Positions 13,301 through 25,693 of a DNA stretch of 64,000 nucleotides are shown piece after piece. Under the pieces are notes generated by a model that saw nothing but the letters and a program-made list of their open reading frames with translations, had not been told where the DNA came from and did no database searches. Both the position numbers and the translations under genes were made by a program. The stretch comes from Nemopilema nomurai (lineage: Eukaryota; Cnidaria; Scyphozoa; Rhizostomeae; Rhizostomatidae). The stretch's first letter is position 1; the number at the start of each line of letters is the position of its first letter. Where the stretch lies: positions 2,418,001 through 2,482,000 of the forward strand of contig ML133421.1 of assembly GCA_003864495.1 (NCBI GenBank). The letters are read 5' to 3'.

Positions 13301-13775
13301 TTCCGCTTAAAGTCAATGCAAGTTTTAGTTTTGATTCTCTTATAACAATTTGAGAGAAATGTATTTTAAGTAAATGGTGAATCAAAGGAACTAATAGTTG
13401 CTCTAATGTTAAGCTAGCATTTGCCCTCCCTATCTTAATTATTATAGTTAAGCAGGATTGAAAAAATCAATATTTACGATGAACTGTCCATTACTTATGG
13501 ACGCCCTAATTATCATAATCAATCGATATATTTTTATGATCAAATGTTTTTCTTCTTACAAGTATTCCTTTTGTTATCTACGGTAGTGACATGAAATTGT
13601 TAGTTGATGTTTGTATTTTTTCGTGCTTTACCTTTGCAGACTGGGACGAGCCTTTGCTTGAAATGTCATCATCTTCTTCAATTGAAAAAGTAGCGCTTCC
13701 CTTATCAACACTGCTCACGTTGGAAAGTTTCGAGTGCTCAGAGTTCGTCTTTGAAGAAGCTTTGAGAAAATCCAT
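1320..13775 (-). CDS. EF-hand and WD40 repeat protein (WDR49/WDR64/EFCAB8/WDY group), 3' end outside window
   Basis: Fifteen exons assembled on the minus strand: 13632-13775, 13060-13149, 12689-12766, 11693-11761, 11092-11160, 10315-10349, 9849-10023, 9320-9431, 8935-9019, 8409-8545, 6658-6811, 5779-5846, 2575-2639, 1995-2078, 1320-1457. All have AG acceptors and GT donors and the phases join to 501 codons with no stop. The start ATG at 13775 has a good context (AAAGAAATGG). Order of domains: Ser/Asp-rich N-terminus; EF-hand loop at residues 81-92 (Asp81, Asp83, Glu92); second EF-hand loop at 118-129 (Asp118, Asn120, Asp122), split by an intron after Trp127; then WD40 blades with recognisable cores SCSKDGMLVFWNLD, PIWVTCVVAL, LLLLGDTGG, HDDWVRKVKYIP, DRIIRLWNP and IKIWDMRD. 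Family members are longer (roughly 900-1000 aa), so the C-terminal half lies off the left edge. Function is poorly known; relatives are often cilium- or testis-associated. Introns are 0.2-3.1 kb; the 2640-5778 intron carries a minisatellite. Confidence 0.92.
2711..4122. repeat. Minisatellite, 31/32-bp unit with 159-bp higher-order period
   Basis: About 1.4 kb of tandem units, roughly 40 copies, each built as TTTATGGCATCGTGTGATGA followed by TAACATCGTGTG or AAACATCGTGTG (32 bp) or AATATCGTGTG (31 bp). The left edge (2711-2850) is more degenerate. The decamer AAAACATCAT recurs at 3552, 3711, 3870 and 4029, exactly 159 bp apart each time, equal to four 32-bp units plus one 31-bp unit. The array lies in an intron of the WD40 gene between exons 2575-2639 and 5779-5846. 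Open frames inside it are repeat artefacts. Confidence 0.97.
4588..5267. repeat. 18-bp perfect inverted repeats enclosing a TIR element
   Basis: The sequence AAAAGCAATTTTGTACCC at 4588-4605 occurs as its exact reverse complement at 5250-5267. The left arm also forms its own small hairpin (GGTACAAAA at 4581 pairs with TTTTGTACC). The pair brackets the AAGGAAC-type element at 4764-5142, so it may mark the ends of an older composite element, or be coincidental. No second copy of these arms was seen around the other AAGGAAC element. Confidence 0.55.
4764..5142 (+). mobile_element. TIR element with AAGGAAC motifs, copy 1 (right end lost)
   Basis: Shares most of its length, in opposite orientation, with 53921-54256. 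The left end TACACGC-T(n)-ATAAGGAACC is the same as the left end of copy 2; since the copies are inverted relative to each other, the full element must carry this sequence as terminal inverted repeats and each copy has lost a different end. The right part contains repeated AAGGAACTTTT. On its minus strand (4803-4997) it holds a 64-codon open frame starting MRKLLD and ending SVFYM, also present in copy 2. It lies in an intron of the WD40 gene. A TA before CACGC is compatible with a TA-target superfamily, but no duplication can be shown. Confidence 0.75.
6486..6558. mobile_element. Tiny foldback element (TACCCTGGGTACCAGACTCA family)
   Basis: A 73-bp inverted repeat. The left arm begins TACCCCGGATACAAGACTCA, and the reverse complement of the right arm begins TACACTGGGTACCAGACTCA; 19 of the first 24 positions pair. 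The same arms recur at 25694-25771, with related stems at 9513-9602 and 42996-43018. It is intronic to the WD40 gene. The superfamily is unknown. Confidence 0.7.
9513..9602. mobile_element. Near-perfect foldback element, 32-bp arms
   Basis: Arms at 9513-9544 and 9571-9602 are reverse complements with a single mismatch (CGATTACTACCCTGGGT then G or T, then CCAGAGCCTCAGAG), separated by a 26-bp loop. The TACCCTGGGTnCCAGA core matches the arms of the other foldback copies in the window, so it is probably a variant of the same family. It is intronic to the WD40 gene (between exons 9320-9431 and 9849-10023). The near-identity of the arms implies recent insertion or gene conversion. Confidence 0.85.
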
Positions 13776-15154
13776 TTCTTTATCAATTGTTCGTTATCTT
13801 CAAATTTTATGACTTTTGCAAATTGGCAGCCTTTTGTTTGCTCTAGCCTAAATTTATGTGCTCTTTTTAACAACGATTGTTGATATGCATGAAAAGCTTC
13901 CATATTCTGATTGATGACGTCAAAATGATTAATGCTGCCTCTTTCTGGCGACAGTCTTGTGGCGCGTCGCAAATTACTAACAAGTAATATACAGTGAAAA
14001 TTAGTGATTTACTTCCAAATTCCACTATTCTAAAAATTAATTTAAGGGTTCTTATAGCCTTTAGATATACTTCTTGTAGTCTACAGATAAACTTTTGAAC
14101 CATTTTTAACCATACGATATCCACTTCTTAGATGTTCCCAATCTTCTTGTTATATAATTTCCTCCAATTTCGATTACCTTCTACAGTGTTATGAAGAGAT
14201 GAAAGAATCTCGACCAATACAGTATCCAATGCTGGCATTCAGTTGCTTTAGTTGCCTCTTTTTGGCAATCTCGTACTTGACTGTGATGGTTGCAGTACGT
14301 GATATTGGATATGGTATGCTGTATTCAATAAAGCCATGGATTTTGGATTTTAAATTATTATTATTCTATGGTGTTGCTGTTGCTTGAAACTCACGGCAAA
14401 GTTTGATTTTTCTTGGTACCTTGGCACTTTTTTGCTTAAAAATTGTACCAGACTGAAAATACTGCGGCAAAATGCATTTGCCTCGTTTGGGGAGTCAGTA
14501 GCAGCCAACTAGGTTTGAATTTCTGAAAGGAATAGGTAGAGTGTATGGTTACAAGGTGACTTGACTTGAGGGGTTCTCTAACTTAACGATAAATCGAAGA
14601 GCAAGAGCAATAACGACCGTCAGAAAAATATATTCATGGTGGTTTATTGAGTTTCATCGACCATCCATTATTTTCACTTTCTCCAAGCGACGAAGCCATA
14701 CTTATTCAAGACATATTTGTATTTGTTTCTACCTTGCATCCGAAGGTAGTTTTTAGGACACTGAGAAGCTTGAGCTTATCGAGCAGTGTCCTGGTCCTTC
14801 CTCCCGATGTGACCACACATCGTGATTCCTTATTCCTGGAATTACAGAGAGCTGGCAACTCTCCTCACTCTGGGTGAAAGTTTGGCCATGCCAGGGACTC
14901 GAACCATGGACCCTTGGGTCCGTCTAACCACTGAGCCATCCTCGCACATGGAAGACATATCAGGAAGAAAAATCCGTTGTATAGATTTTAAAAACATAGG
15001 ATAGATATCAGGAAAATTAAATGAAAGCAAAAATAATTTTTGAACAAATTCTGGTGACTTTCATAGCTCAAAACTGCAGGATAGCAGTTGGTGTATTTTA
15101 CATCGGGTACTATGGAATTTTGCCAGTCCAAAAAAGACAACATTGACAAATAAG
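13776..15154. other. Head-to-head intergenic region between WD40 gene and CRBN
   Basis: About 1.4 kb separate the inferred start codons of two divergent genes. It contains a tRNA-derived SINE (about 14650-14946) and otherwise low-complexity AT-rich DNA. No core promoter element could be identified with confidence. Open frames here do not resemble known proteins. Confidence 0.6.
14650..14946 (-). mobile_element. tRNA-derived SINE
   Basis: On the minus strand the 5' part has both RNA polymerase III internal promoter boxes: box A TGGCTCAGTGG (complement of 14928-14938) and a perfect box B GGTTCGAGTCC (complement of 14895-14905). The flanks cannot form an acceptor stem, so it is not a functional tRNA. 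A further stretch of about 240 bp runs to near 14650, ending close to CTCAATAAACC. The 3' boundary is uncertain and no other copy was found in the window. Confidence 0.8.
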
Positions 15155-18100
15155 ATGGAGGATGATAGTGAGGGGAATGATGGCGGGCAAGAGGAGGGAC
15201 CGAATTTAGAGCAAGAAGAAGAATCGTCAACCAGTGAAGAGGAGGAGAGCGATGAAGACGATGAGCAGATTATCTTAGGAATAAACGAATGGCTATTGTT
15301 AGGCCGTTCTTCTGACGAGCCAGGTTGGTATTGTGATCAGTTATGTTTTTATTTTTTCATTCCATGTAAATTCTCAACTTTTAACAAAAAAAATCAAATT
15401 TTAACAAAAGGTAACAACCCAATAAATTAATACAGAGTTAAAACAATAGGGATAGTGAAATATATAAGTTGAGAGGACACATGAAAAGAACTCTGGAAGT
15501 GCCTTCGTGCCACTTGCCCTTGTTTTCAAAGCAATGATTGCACTAAAGGGTGGATATCTTTTAAATATACATAATATTATTTGTAAAAATCAACAGAATT
15601 TTTTCAGTATACTTTAAATGATAATAAGATTTTTCCAATTGATACATTCATAAGTTTCTAATAATATGTTGTAATGATAACCCTTGAAAACTAGAGAACA
15701 CTTGCAGTTAAAATTTGTCAGAAATGCTCTTGGTGATTGCGTTGGCGAAGCAAATATAGCTTTTTCAAAAACAAAATTTTTACCTGATGTTGTCATTGGA
15801 AAAAGCTAATGGTGTCATTGGAAGAATGAAATGACAGAGATCTTTTGGCTGTTTTTGGACCAGGAAAATGCAATGTGGCTGAGTCAAAACATTGCTTGCC
15901 TTTTGAAGAAAAGATATTTTCATGAATTTTGGTCACTCGATAGATCTTTGATTGAAGCAATAATGGAAAATGCCCAAATCTCTTAATTATAGCTACCTTT
16001 ATCAAGTTTAAAGGAAATGTAAGAACATTATGTGTATACAATAGTTATAACATGATATGCATGTTTGGCTTCTTGAAAATAAGTTATTAAGTTGTTTTGC
16101 AATCTGCTCAATTTCGAGCCTATTTTATTCATAAAAGCTACTGGCCTATTTTAGTAATGAAAGATTGTCAAAATATTTGTAGATGATTCCTCAAGCAGTG
16201 AAGAGGATGAACAGGGGGCTGAAGGTGCAGTTGATTTTGATAACACACTTCCTATTACACATTCAGTAAGTAGATTTTGTTTATTTGTAATACTTTACAG
16301 TAATGGCAGATGAACAGTGAGATATTATTCTAAGACAATGTTTTCATTTAAATGAATAGTAAATAAAATGAATTTGTGCAGAAAAATGAATAAGGTATGT
16401 AGCATTTTTAGAGCAGGATAAGCCCACAGTTTTTACTAGTTAAGAAAAAGGCCACTGTAAAGATAGCTATTTATTAAGCCTTCATTTGTAGTACCTTGGA
16501 GAAGGGATGGAAGAATTGCATGGAAGGACAATTCATGAGGCAAATGATATTGTGAAATTGCCCCTGGTGCTGCTGCCTGGTGTGACCTTAGTCCCAAATC
16601 AAGTTGTTCCATTGCACATTTTTCATCCACAGGTTTGTGTTATGCATGGGTGTCTAGAATCCAGGTTTCCCTAATTTGGATGTTGACTGCTGTGATTTTT
16701 TAAGAGAAAGTTTAGAATACTTGCAGATATTGCTTCTTCCGTTACTTGGCATTAATTTTGTGAAAGCTTTATGAACTATTTAACTGATGAAAAGAAGCAT
16801 GTTGCCTGACATAAATTTTTTAGGGAATGACCTTCATCATATTGTTAGGGAATGACCTTGTGTGGTTCACTTTGTGTTAGAACTTATTTATTTTATCAGT
16901 CTGCAATTCATTATCAGCTAAGTCTAATCAATCTTGAACTTATTACCTTTATGTTTTCAAATCGTTCATTTTCAATTGTATGACAGTCAGTCTCAATGAT
17001 GAAGAGAGTATTAGAAGCTGACAAGACATTTGGTTTAATTAACTTTTACAGGTTTGTTTTCATTGCTTATACTTTTGAAGTTTTTCAAACTGCAATGCAG
17101 AACTCTGTTCCGGGTCAATTTTGCCCTAGATGTAAACATTTTTGTTTGAAGTAAAGCTGTCTGGCACATTTACCAAGCTTTGCACTCAATTTTTTTCTGC
17201 AAAATTAGTGACATAGTGTTACAGTAGGATTTGCAATCCCTTTCCAATCTCTTTTATGGAAGGAAATTTAATTAAAGAGTCAGAGGATAAATTGAAAAAG
17301 TGCCATGGTGAATTCAAAAGCAGTTGATTGATTGATTTTATGCTTAAGACAATTTTATAGCTGTATACATTTGGGCTGTTTTTCCAACTTCCTTTTTATT
17401 TATAGGCCAAGAAGGAAAAGTAATGAAGAGGTTTGGCAGCACCCTCCAAGCAAGAAGGCAGCTAATGTTGGAACCACTGCAGAAATCTTTTCATTTAAGG
17501 AAGATGAAGAATATGGAGTTGTGAATTTGACTATGAAGGCTGAAGGCAGACAAAGATTTAGAGTCCTAGAAATAAAGAGACAGATTGATGGGTTTGCTAG
17601 TTTATCTTCTTTGAACAAGTGCTTTACAGTTAAAAACAATAGCTAGAAATAACGAAATCAGTTTTGCATACTAAAGTACTTTTTCGTTTGACACTCCTCA
17701 GAGTATGCAAATGTCAGAAAATAACCAAAAGCTGACAGAATAAATAGCCAGTTACCGATCGAAAAAAAGACTAGACTTTTCACATCTTTCCAGGAAGTCT
17801 AGTTTGCAGTGCCTGTATGCATCTTATACCATTGTTTTTTATGCAGGGTGTTAATGGGCAAGGTAAAGATTTTAGGAGAAACCAATATCCCATTCTTGCC
17901 AAGTGACTTTTTCCTCTGCAACTATAAAAAGAGACCAAACTTTTTAAGTGGCAAAATGGCTCATGCGAGTTGGCGGGCTACCAACCATCGGTTCGGCACT
18001 GGGTCGAAAATGTCCACTGAAGTTTTCCCAAAAGATATATACAAGGTAAGTGTTTATTGTAACCTGTTCCAAAACGTGTCCCATAGGAGCAGGAAAGGAT

Positions 18101-21100
18101 GCTTTTTCGATATGAGCTCTTGAAGCTCCGCAGTTCTCAGCTACGTAAACAAACTTTGTAAGCAATAAGGAAATGTAGCGGAATTAGAAAACCTTACTTA
18201 TCCCTGAACGTTATTCGAAATGAACGAACTAAAGATTATTTGAAAATCGTTCCTCTTCACACTCAGCTACAGGTTTTGCTGTCCAGTTTGGTGTAATTTC
18301 CTTCTGAAAACCCAAGCAACGTGTTTAATTTCGCAGCAGTATCACACCCACTTTGGTTTTTTGACATGAGCCTCCGTGCAATTTTTGTCTACTCTATGAA
18401 CATGCTTTTAGCTCATTGTAATTTGTTTTCAAGTGATGCAGAACAGCTGAAAGACGTATAGCAATTTTTGAAGGGTTTTTGGTTCTCTTACCCTCCCCCT
18501 AAAGAATTAGAATGTTTTTCGAGCAAATCTACTGCCAATTCTACCTATATGGGCTCAGGTATTTGGCAAAGGTCTGTAATTAATTGACAGTTTGCGACTA
18601 GGAAATATGAAAATAGTCCGTCATTTAAGTGGTGCCATTTCATAGCCTCTGAACTTTCGTTTTCATTGTTTTACTTTATTATGTGTTAAGGACTTTTTCA
18701 TTTTATGGAAATACATGGCTAATCAATTGGATATGTTGCCAATTCGGAAAGAACCTATTGCTTATCACGAGACTATACTTCAGCAAATGCATAAGTTCCT
18801 AATAAGCATTTACTTGCTATCAATATTTTCCTTCTATTCACAGTTATAATTTTATCAATTTCAGACGGCAAGAACACCTCTCGGACCCTTCCCGTTTTGG
18901 GTTTATCAACAATACAACCCAGTAAGTCGATTTTGAGGCATTATTGTCATGGTATGCCGCCTGGAGTTGCTTATTTGCCTCAAAGTTTAATTCGTTGTAC
19001 AGTTTATTCAACAAGCTCTTTCTGCGTAAAACCCGCCTGGTTAGGCCAAGAGATGAACATGGTACTGATTAGAATCTTTTATTTCGAAATTGCACGTCTC
19101 TTTTTCGTGTGATGTGAAATTTTCTTACGCTTAAGGCTTTGGACCAGATGTCTAGTTAATATGTACCGCAGTTTTGTTTCCAAAACTCACAGCAAGAAAA
19201 AGGTTTTTGGATCATAGCCAGACGAAGTTTTGTGATTATTTTTTAGGCTTCATTATTTCTCTGCTCCATGCTTTTTCCATGCTTATTTCTCTGCTCCTCT
19301 TCAAAATGCATGTTCCATTGTTTCTTATTGATGCACTATTTTCCAAACTGTTAGTATGAACTTATGGATCGCATAATCGATGAAATGAGAGAGTGGAACA
19401 AAACACTAGAAACGGATATTATTCCAACAGATCCTAATAGTAAGTCTCGCTTTAATGCAATTCAGCCTTTTTCTTCTCAAATTAGAAGCATGATTGGTTT
19501 CCGCTCAAAGCTAGATGTTGGGTCTCTTTTGAAGGAGTCTATTTTGTTATGATTCAAGACGTGAGAAGTAAATTTGTAGCAATGATTGGAAAGAAAATAT
19601 TTTTAGTATGTTTTCACTTTATTTGCCATTCATGCCTTTCTTCATACAAATGTTTTTTAAAAATACTACGCCCACAAGAAGCATATACATTCGGCCAAGC
19701 TCTCAGAACGTTTTGAAATAGGAAATGCAAAATCATTGCTGATGGTGCTGCCTGTAGATATGGATCGCTATCACCATGAAATATTAATGTGTTTGACTTC
19801 GGTCATTTATAAACATTATTAATTAGCCAATATTTGAATTTGCAGATTTTTCGCATTGGTTGACGGCTAGTCTTCCCTTTGATGATGCCAGTCGAGTATC
19901 GCTACTGGAAATCGACTGTCCCATTACGAGGCTGAGGAAGCAGTTGGATATGATGCAAAAGGTCTGCTTTCTTTTTATAACGAGTATAGAGGGGCTACCC
20001 CTTTGCATGCTTGCCTATTTCCAAAACCCCTTTTCAAAATGGGAAGGCCTATAGTCTACTTGAAAAGAAAAGGACCGAAAAAAGTCGTAAGAAAAGAAAT
20101 GTAACACATGTGAACAGAGAAGAAACAAATAAAGCGTTTGAAATGGCCAGTATTTGAAAATGATGTATTTCTAGGGCTCAAACAACTCTAGACATCTTTT
20201 AATAAGGATTGCATTCTTGTCAGTTAACTGGCTGGGTTGTTTGAAGTCTTGCCTGGTTCTGGCCGTTTTCTGAAGTGAATTGTATTCATCACTATTTATC
20301 ACGTAAAGGAGTATTTCTCTCGTTTGGCCATTTCTCAACAAAGCAACATGTCATTTTATTTTTCACATGGAGATATTTTCTAAACCTCTCAATGAAGAGT
20401 TCTGCTTGTGTTTATAGGCTCAAGTGCTGTCATTAAAAGTCCACCAAACAGCAGTTGACTGTTTGTTCAGCAGTAGTTTTCCAAGAATTACTTAGCCAGT
20501 TTTGAAAATCTTTAATATTACGGAACATCGTAAAATGACGTTCATTAATGTATGTGGAATTGAAAAAGAATCGGAACAACTTTTCGACTATAAAAGTAGA
20601 CCCAAGTGACCTAAGCTTTGCTTCTATTTCACTTTCCATCATTTTTCTTGCCAGCCCTTCTTCGACTAGATTTGATAAAAATCTCTTACCTATGCTTTGG
20701 ATTGTCACTAGTGATTTGTTTGGTTAAAATCGATGTTGAATTTGTCTCCCCAGTATTCAAAGCTTAATTGTTGCGCATGCGGAAACCCGATTGCTGACAA
20801 AAAGGATCTTTTCAGGTATTGCTAGTTCGATACCTTGGCTTACTGCTCGATAAGTATTAAGCGAAAATTGTAAAATCAAGTTCATAGTAGACTCTAAATG
20901 TTATATTGACATGTGTCTACGTTCTCTATTTTTTCCTCAATTATGTATTTCGACTTTTCTGTTCAGTCGTATTGAATAATATCGATTGATGTTTGTTATT
21001 GCTTTAGCATGTCCTTAAAGGGTCCTTTGGCCGCGTACGTGAACCCTGGCGGATACGTCCATGAAACGGTGACATTTTACAAAGCCAAAGGCCTTGTACT

Positions 21101-23188
21101 CCGCGGAAGAGCATCTGCGGAGAACAGCTGGTTTCCCGGGTACGAATAGCTTTGTGGTTCAATTTTTTTGTTAACCTTCCTTTTTTATGGTATTAGCCCA
21201 AACTTTGGTTATGGTGCAACTTTGGCTACTAAATGTTTGAAAGTGGCTTCGAAAAGTGATTAGACTACTTCTCTATTTGATTAGATTCACCGACTACTTC
21301 TCTACACAGTAAGAGAATATCTTTGAGTTTGAATTAAAAGGTGGTTTAAGCTATCTGTCAAATGTCTTTGTTTTATTGAAATGTAAAGCAGGAGCGAAAG
21401 AAATAAACATCAGTGTAGGAATATCATGTTGCCAGCATGCCTGATTTGATCAAAAAGAGTGAAATGACATCTTAACAGTTAAACCAATTTAGGAATTTAC
21501 TTTCAGGAAATTCCTATTGATGACTAACTAAATTTTTCACAATAGATATAATCTTGCTGCTTTCCTTTGATTTTATTCGACACAGTGATTCGTTGTCAAT
21601 AGGTTGTCGAGTAGTAATTTCTGTCACCTTGAAATGTCAGGCTTTGATAAGTCATAATCACTAAGTGCTTGATTTGCATCATGGGCTAGGCCAATTTCAG
21701 CATCACTTCCCTGAGAACTGACATAAGGCTTAATGTCGTGTTCTTTCAAAACGCTAGGAAACTTGTTATGACCGGAATGCTATTTGGCAGAGACTCGTCG
21801 GCTGTCAGAACACAGGAAATTCTGAATAGCCTTCTGTAATTGAAACTAAAGGACTGACCTAACAGCTAGAACTGACCTAGTGAGAACCAGGCAGGTCAGA
21901 AAGTCGAAAGGTAGCTTCTGATGGGAGATCCTGGCAAACACGCACTTCATTGAACATCTTATTGCCGACCAAAGAGTATCCTGGTGTTATGCTAGGCTTT
22001 AAAGAAGGTTTAGCTAATGTACAGTGTGAGATCCTACCTACCAAAGACCAAACTACAAGAAGAAAGAATTTTGCACGTCGAATTCGTTTTAGAAAGCAGA
22101 CTTCGTTTTGGCGCACTAAATTTTAAAAAAATCGCAATAGTCTCGTTTGAAGAGGCTTCCTATTTCATTCTATATCACTTAGAATTAAGTCCTGTCCTGA
22201 AAAAAAGCAAAATGATTTGAATAATGCAAATGGCAGCCAAAGAGTTTTCTGAGCACTAGCAAGGTCATGGGTACATTGATAACCACTTTGGGCTGAATTA
22301 CGTCACGGTGAATAACAATTCATCAGTGTTTTCCAAGTCCGACCAATATGTTTCCGTATACATCTTCCGTATACATCTTTCAAAGCGGAATTCCTTATTT
22401 GATGTTACCCAGATCGCCATTTTAAATGATCTTGTTTGTGGGAAAAATGGTTTGACCTTCCAAACCGTTTTGTTGTCACCCGATTGACTGTGGTCGCTTC
22501 AAAGTGTGATTGATTTCTATTGACATCTTATACCCGCTTTTCAAAGATTTTGGAGTTGATGACCTTATCGTTTAAGGCATTAAGTCGTGGTAAATAGAAA
22601 GCGTATACCCCAATTGGGAAAATTGCGGAGTCATTATAATAGCTCTGCCAATTTGATTGGCTGTCAAGCAAACTGCACACACGATGTTATAACCTCGCAT
22701 TTGATGCCTGATCACATGAAAACAGACAAATCCCGGACAGAGAACCGCTATTTACCATCCACTCAATGCCTTTAAAGTTGGTAGGTAGGTATAAAGTTGG
22801 TATCAGTCGAACAAATCAGTCATTCGACCTTGGATTGTCAGTTCTAGACATTTCCCTGTTTGGCTCAAAGCGGCCTCAAAATGCATGTTCGATGCTGTAA
22901 GTCTCCGTAATTGATACTAGATTTCTGTAGTTTTCGCTAAGCAATAGGCATACAAATTGACTAGGATTTGCTGCTTCCATGACCATATTTCCTCCCCTTG
23001 ACTATTTGAATACCTGGCCTTTCTTTAATCTATGAATACTTTTTTACAGATATGAATGGACTATTGCCGAGTGCAAAACGTGTCCGAATCACATGGGCTG
23101 GAAATTTACCGCCTGCAAAAAAGGACTGACGCCATCAAAATTTTGGGGCCTCGCAAGGGCTTCGCTGATTCCTAAATACTCTTCTTGA
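15155..23188 (+). CDS. CRBN: Cereblon, CRL4 E3 ligase substrate receptor
   Basis: Twelve exons: 15155-15323, 16183-16265, 16492-16632, 16987-17051, 17406-17591, 17847-18045, 18865-18921, 19355-19439, 19846-19961, 20754-20815, 21008-21139, 23050-23188, giving 477 aa (human is 442). Cereblon docks on DDB1 in CUL4-RING ligases and recognises C-terminal cyclic-imide degrons. A long acidic Ser/Glu/Asp N-terminus (1-84) precedes the LON-like domain (from [13 protein letters not shown], residue 85), the DDB1-binding helices ([15 protein letters not shown] region) and the C-terminal CULT domain (368-477). CULT zinc ligands are Cys373, Cys376, Cys440 and Cys443; the tri-Trp cage is Trp429, Trp435 and Trp449, so the pocket is intact. 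Relative to human, the equivalents of His353, His378 and Val388 are Gly402, Asn427 and Ile437. The start ATG at 15155 has context AATAAGATGG. AATAAA at 23379 is a plausible poly(A) signal. Confidence 0.97.
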
Positions 23189-23378
23189 GAAAATATTTGT
23201 ATTGGTATATCCACAGCATCTTCAAATACTCGGACCACTTAGAGCCACACGAGAAGTACTTTTAGAAGTGTTTCTTCAAAATAGAATGCCCAGTGTGCTT
23301 TCATAAGGAGAGAGGCTGGACTAAATTTGCAATCAAAGGGGCATTCTCCTTGTGATCGCAGTCGTATCCCACTTTACA

Positions 23379-23384
23379 AATAAA
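23379..23384 (+). terminator. Probable CRBN poly(A) signal
   Basis: AATAAA 191 bp downstream of the CRBN stop codon, the first canonical signal after the coding region. Cleavage site not determined. Confidence 0.5.
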
Positions 23385-25693
23385 TCAATATTTATGAGAC
23401 TGAACTATTACGCCTCGCTTGCTATCAAAATCGTTCTACTGCCACATTAAACATTTTCACTAAACCAAACACATTTCTTTGTTTTATGGAGTTAAGTCAA
23501 CTAGATTTTAGGCTTATCTTGTTCACGTGCATAAGAATACTAAACCGTAGTTTGTCTTTTCACTGTCACTTTGTGCATCTAAAAGTCCGATATTAATTAT
23601 TTAGAAAAAAGAGTATATATAAATTTAGTATATAGTATTTTGCTTTGATTTTCTGTCGTAAATTTCTAAATAAATCCCATTAATTATGGACATTCATTTC
23701 TCCTGACTTTTTTGAAAGTGTATCAGAGGTTTGATTTACTAATCATTCGTTTGAAGAGCACGACATATCATGCCTTCGCAGCTAAACTTGACAAATGCGT
23801 GGCAATTTTGTTTAACAAGCATATTTCCCTCCAAATATGAAACGTTTCCACTTTTCTTTATTGCCAAGGAATTTTCTGCAGACGATAGAAGGGTCACATA
23901 GCTTTGATGAAAGCTTCTGTTTACATTTTTCTCAGACATTTCGAATATTATTGGCGACATTATTGGAATTTGTTTATTGACATTTTTGTCATTGCACGGT
24001 TCTCAATTGAAAATATCTTATTTAATCAAAAAATTCAATTTAAAATGTTTACAACACTACGAACCGAAATCAATACTTATTATCCTCTCTCAAAATTTGG
24101 TTGTAGCTTCGAAATTTCTAGAACACTATTCGTTGCGAGATTCCAGTTGTTCTGAGAATGCCAATCCATTTCGGGATTTTCTCGTGCATAGATACACGAG
24201 TGCCATTGTTGGGATGCCGGCTTGGGGTATTGTAATTTGGCATTGATGCATTCCAGCAACGAGGCAATTCAAAGGCAATTTAAAGCCTAGCAAAACATCT
24301 AACAAACCACTTTTCATTTGATCATTTCGAGAATTGGTAATCTCATTTGATTGCTACGAGAGTTGGTAACGGCGAATGTTTCATTTGGGTAAGTTTGTTT
24401 CGGTGCACGATTTTGTTTACCATTGGCTTAAGAGAAGCTAAAGAGCAACTGTCCTGGAAATCAATTTGCAAGTTAAACAGGTGCATATTTTAAAGGTAGA
24501 AACGATGGCGTCTTTATTGGTGGCGTAGTTTACAGAAGTGTCGGTGCGAGAACTTGGTATGTACAATGGCCACCAAAAGTGTCGGAACAGTCCAATTATC
24601 TTTCCTACTAAACGTCTCCCCTTTATAGAATGTCGGATTCCGACTGGAAAATGGCAGCAAATGTATGTTGGAGTGCAAATTGTGTAACCCATGTTCAGCG
24701 ACAATTCACAACACTGTTCCAACTACTTTTTGCGGGCATTTTATGTATGTAGAACCGTGGCATTGCATGCATATGTAAAGACTTCTGTAAATGCCTTAGC
24801 TGAGTGTTTGAAAAGCTGAAATTGTGACTCCTAATTCGTTTGAAACACGAAGCAGTCTCATTTACGTTAACAAATATTTCTCAACAACTAACAACTGAGT
24901 CTCAGAAATGCAATGTTTGATGTATAGTGACCTCATTGGTATGCGGGTAGCTGGAAGTCATTGGGATGGAGGCAGAAATGGGATGGAGGCAGAAATGGCT
25001 CTCAATTCTATTCAACGCGACGAATTGATAATGCCACCCACTATATTTCAAAGTGTACCGACAAAATTGATTGCACAATTAGGACATATAAATGCCACAC
25101 CCGATTGAAAAGGTGCAAAGTATTTCTTTGAGAAATTCCAGATCGAAACACCTACACTCCCTGAAGAGTATCCATACAAAAGAAAGTGAGATACGCTTCA
25201 CTTCTAAAACGCTTACTGTCTGTGATAGAAGCAAGGAGTGCCTATGAGTAAATTTATTTGATTTCCATGCGAATCTTCTGGGCTGTCCTGGAATGTCGCA
25301 TTGCTTTGGTGCTCATGTCCGTTATTCTGGGCATGACGTCTTTTGCCGGATTCTTCAAGAGGAGTGGGGGAATCCTTTGGCCGGTTTCTGAGACACCGAC
25401 ATGAAGATACTGCGTCAATTTCTGTGCTAGGTAATCTTCTAAAAAATTGTAAAATTGCGTAGGAAGGAAAACTGGAACTGGGGAAAAGGTTGTTCAACTC
25501 GACATCCGCCCTTCCAATTTAAAAGCCTTGACTTGAATTTTATACTGCGCATTGAAGAAGTGGATCAATTCGAGGCTATACTTGCTGTGGAAGACTGAGG
25601 TATGCAGTAACTTAGGCCGTGGTTAGATCCTTGAATATTTTACCTCTAGAGTATAACTTTGTCTTGATTACCAAGGCTTGCTGAGAGTCGCCA

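Noticed and set aside
13715..13972. 85-codon minus-strand frame overlapping the WD40 start exon in another frame
   Set aside because: Protein-like composition but no recognised motif, and no good donor joins it in frame to the WD40 exons; may be 5' UTR.
14883..14946. Possible tRNA gene (perfect box A and box B)
   Set aside because: The acceptor and anticodon stems do not pair and unrelated sequence continues downstream, so it is a SINE head.
25213..25497. 94-codon minus-strand frame rich in Ser/Asn/His
   Set aside because: No domain, no consistent splice partners, and low-complexity composition.
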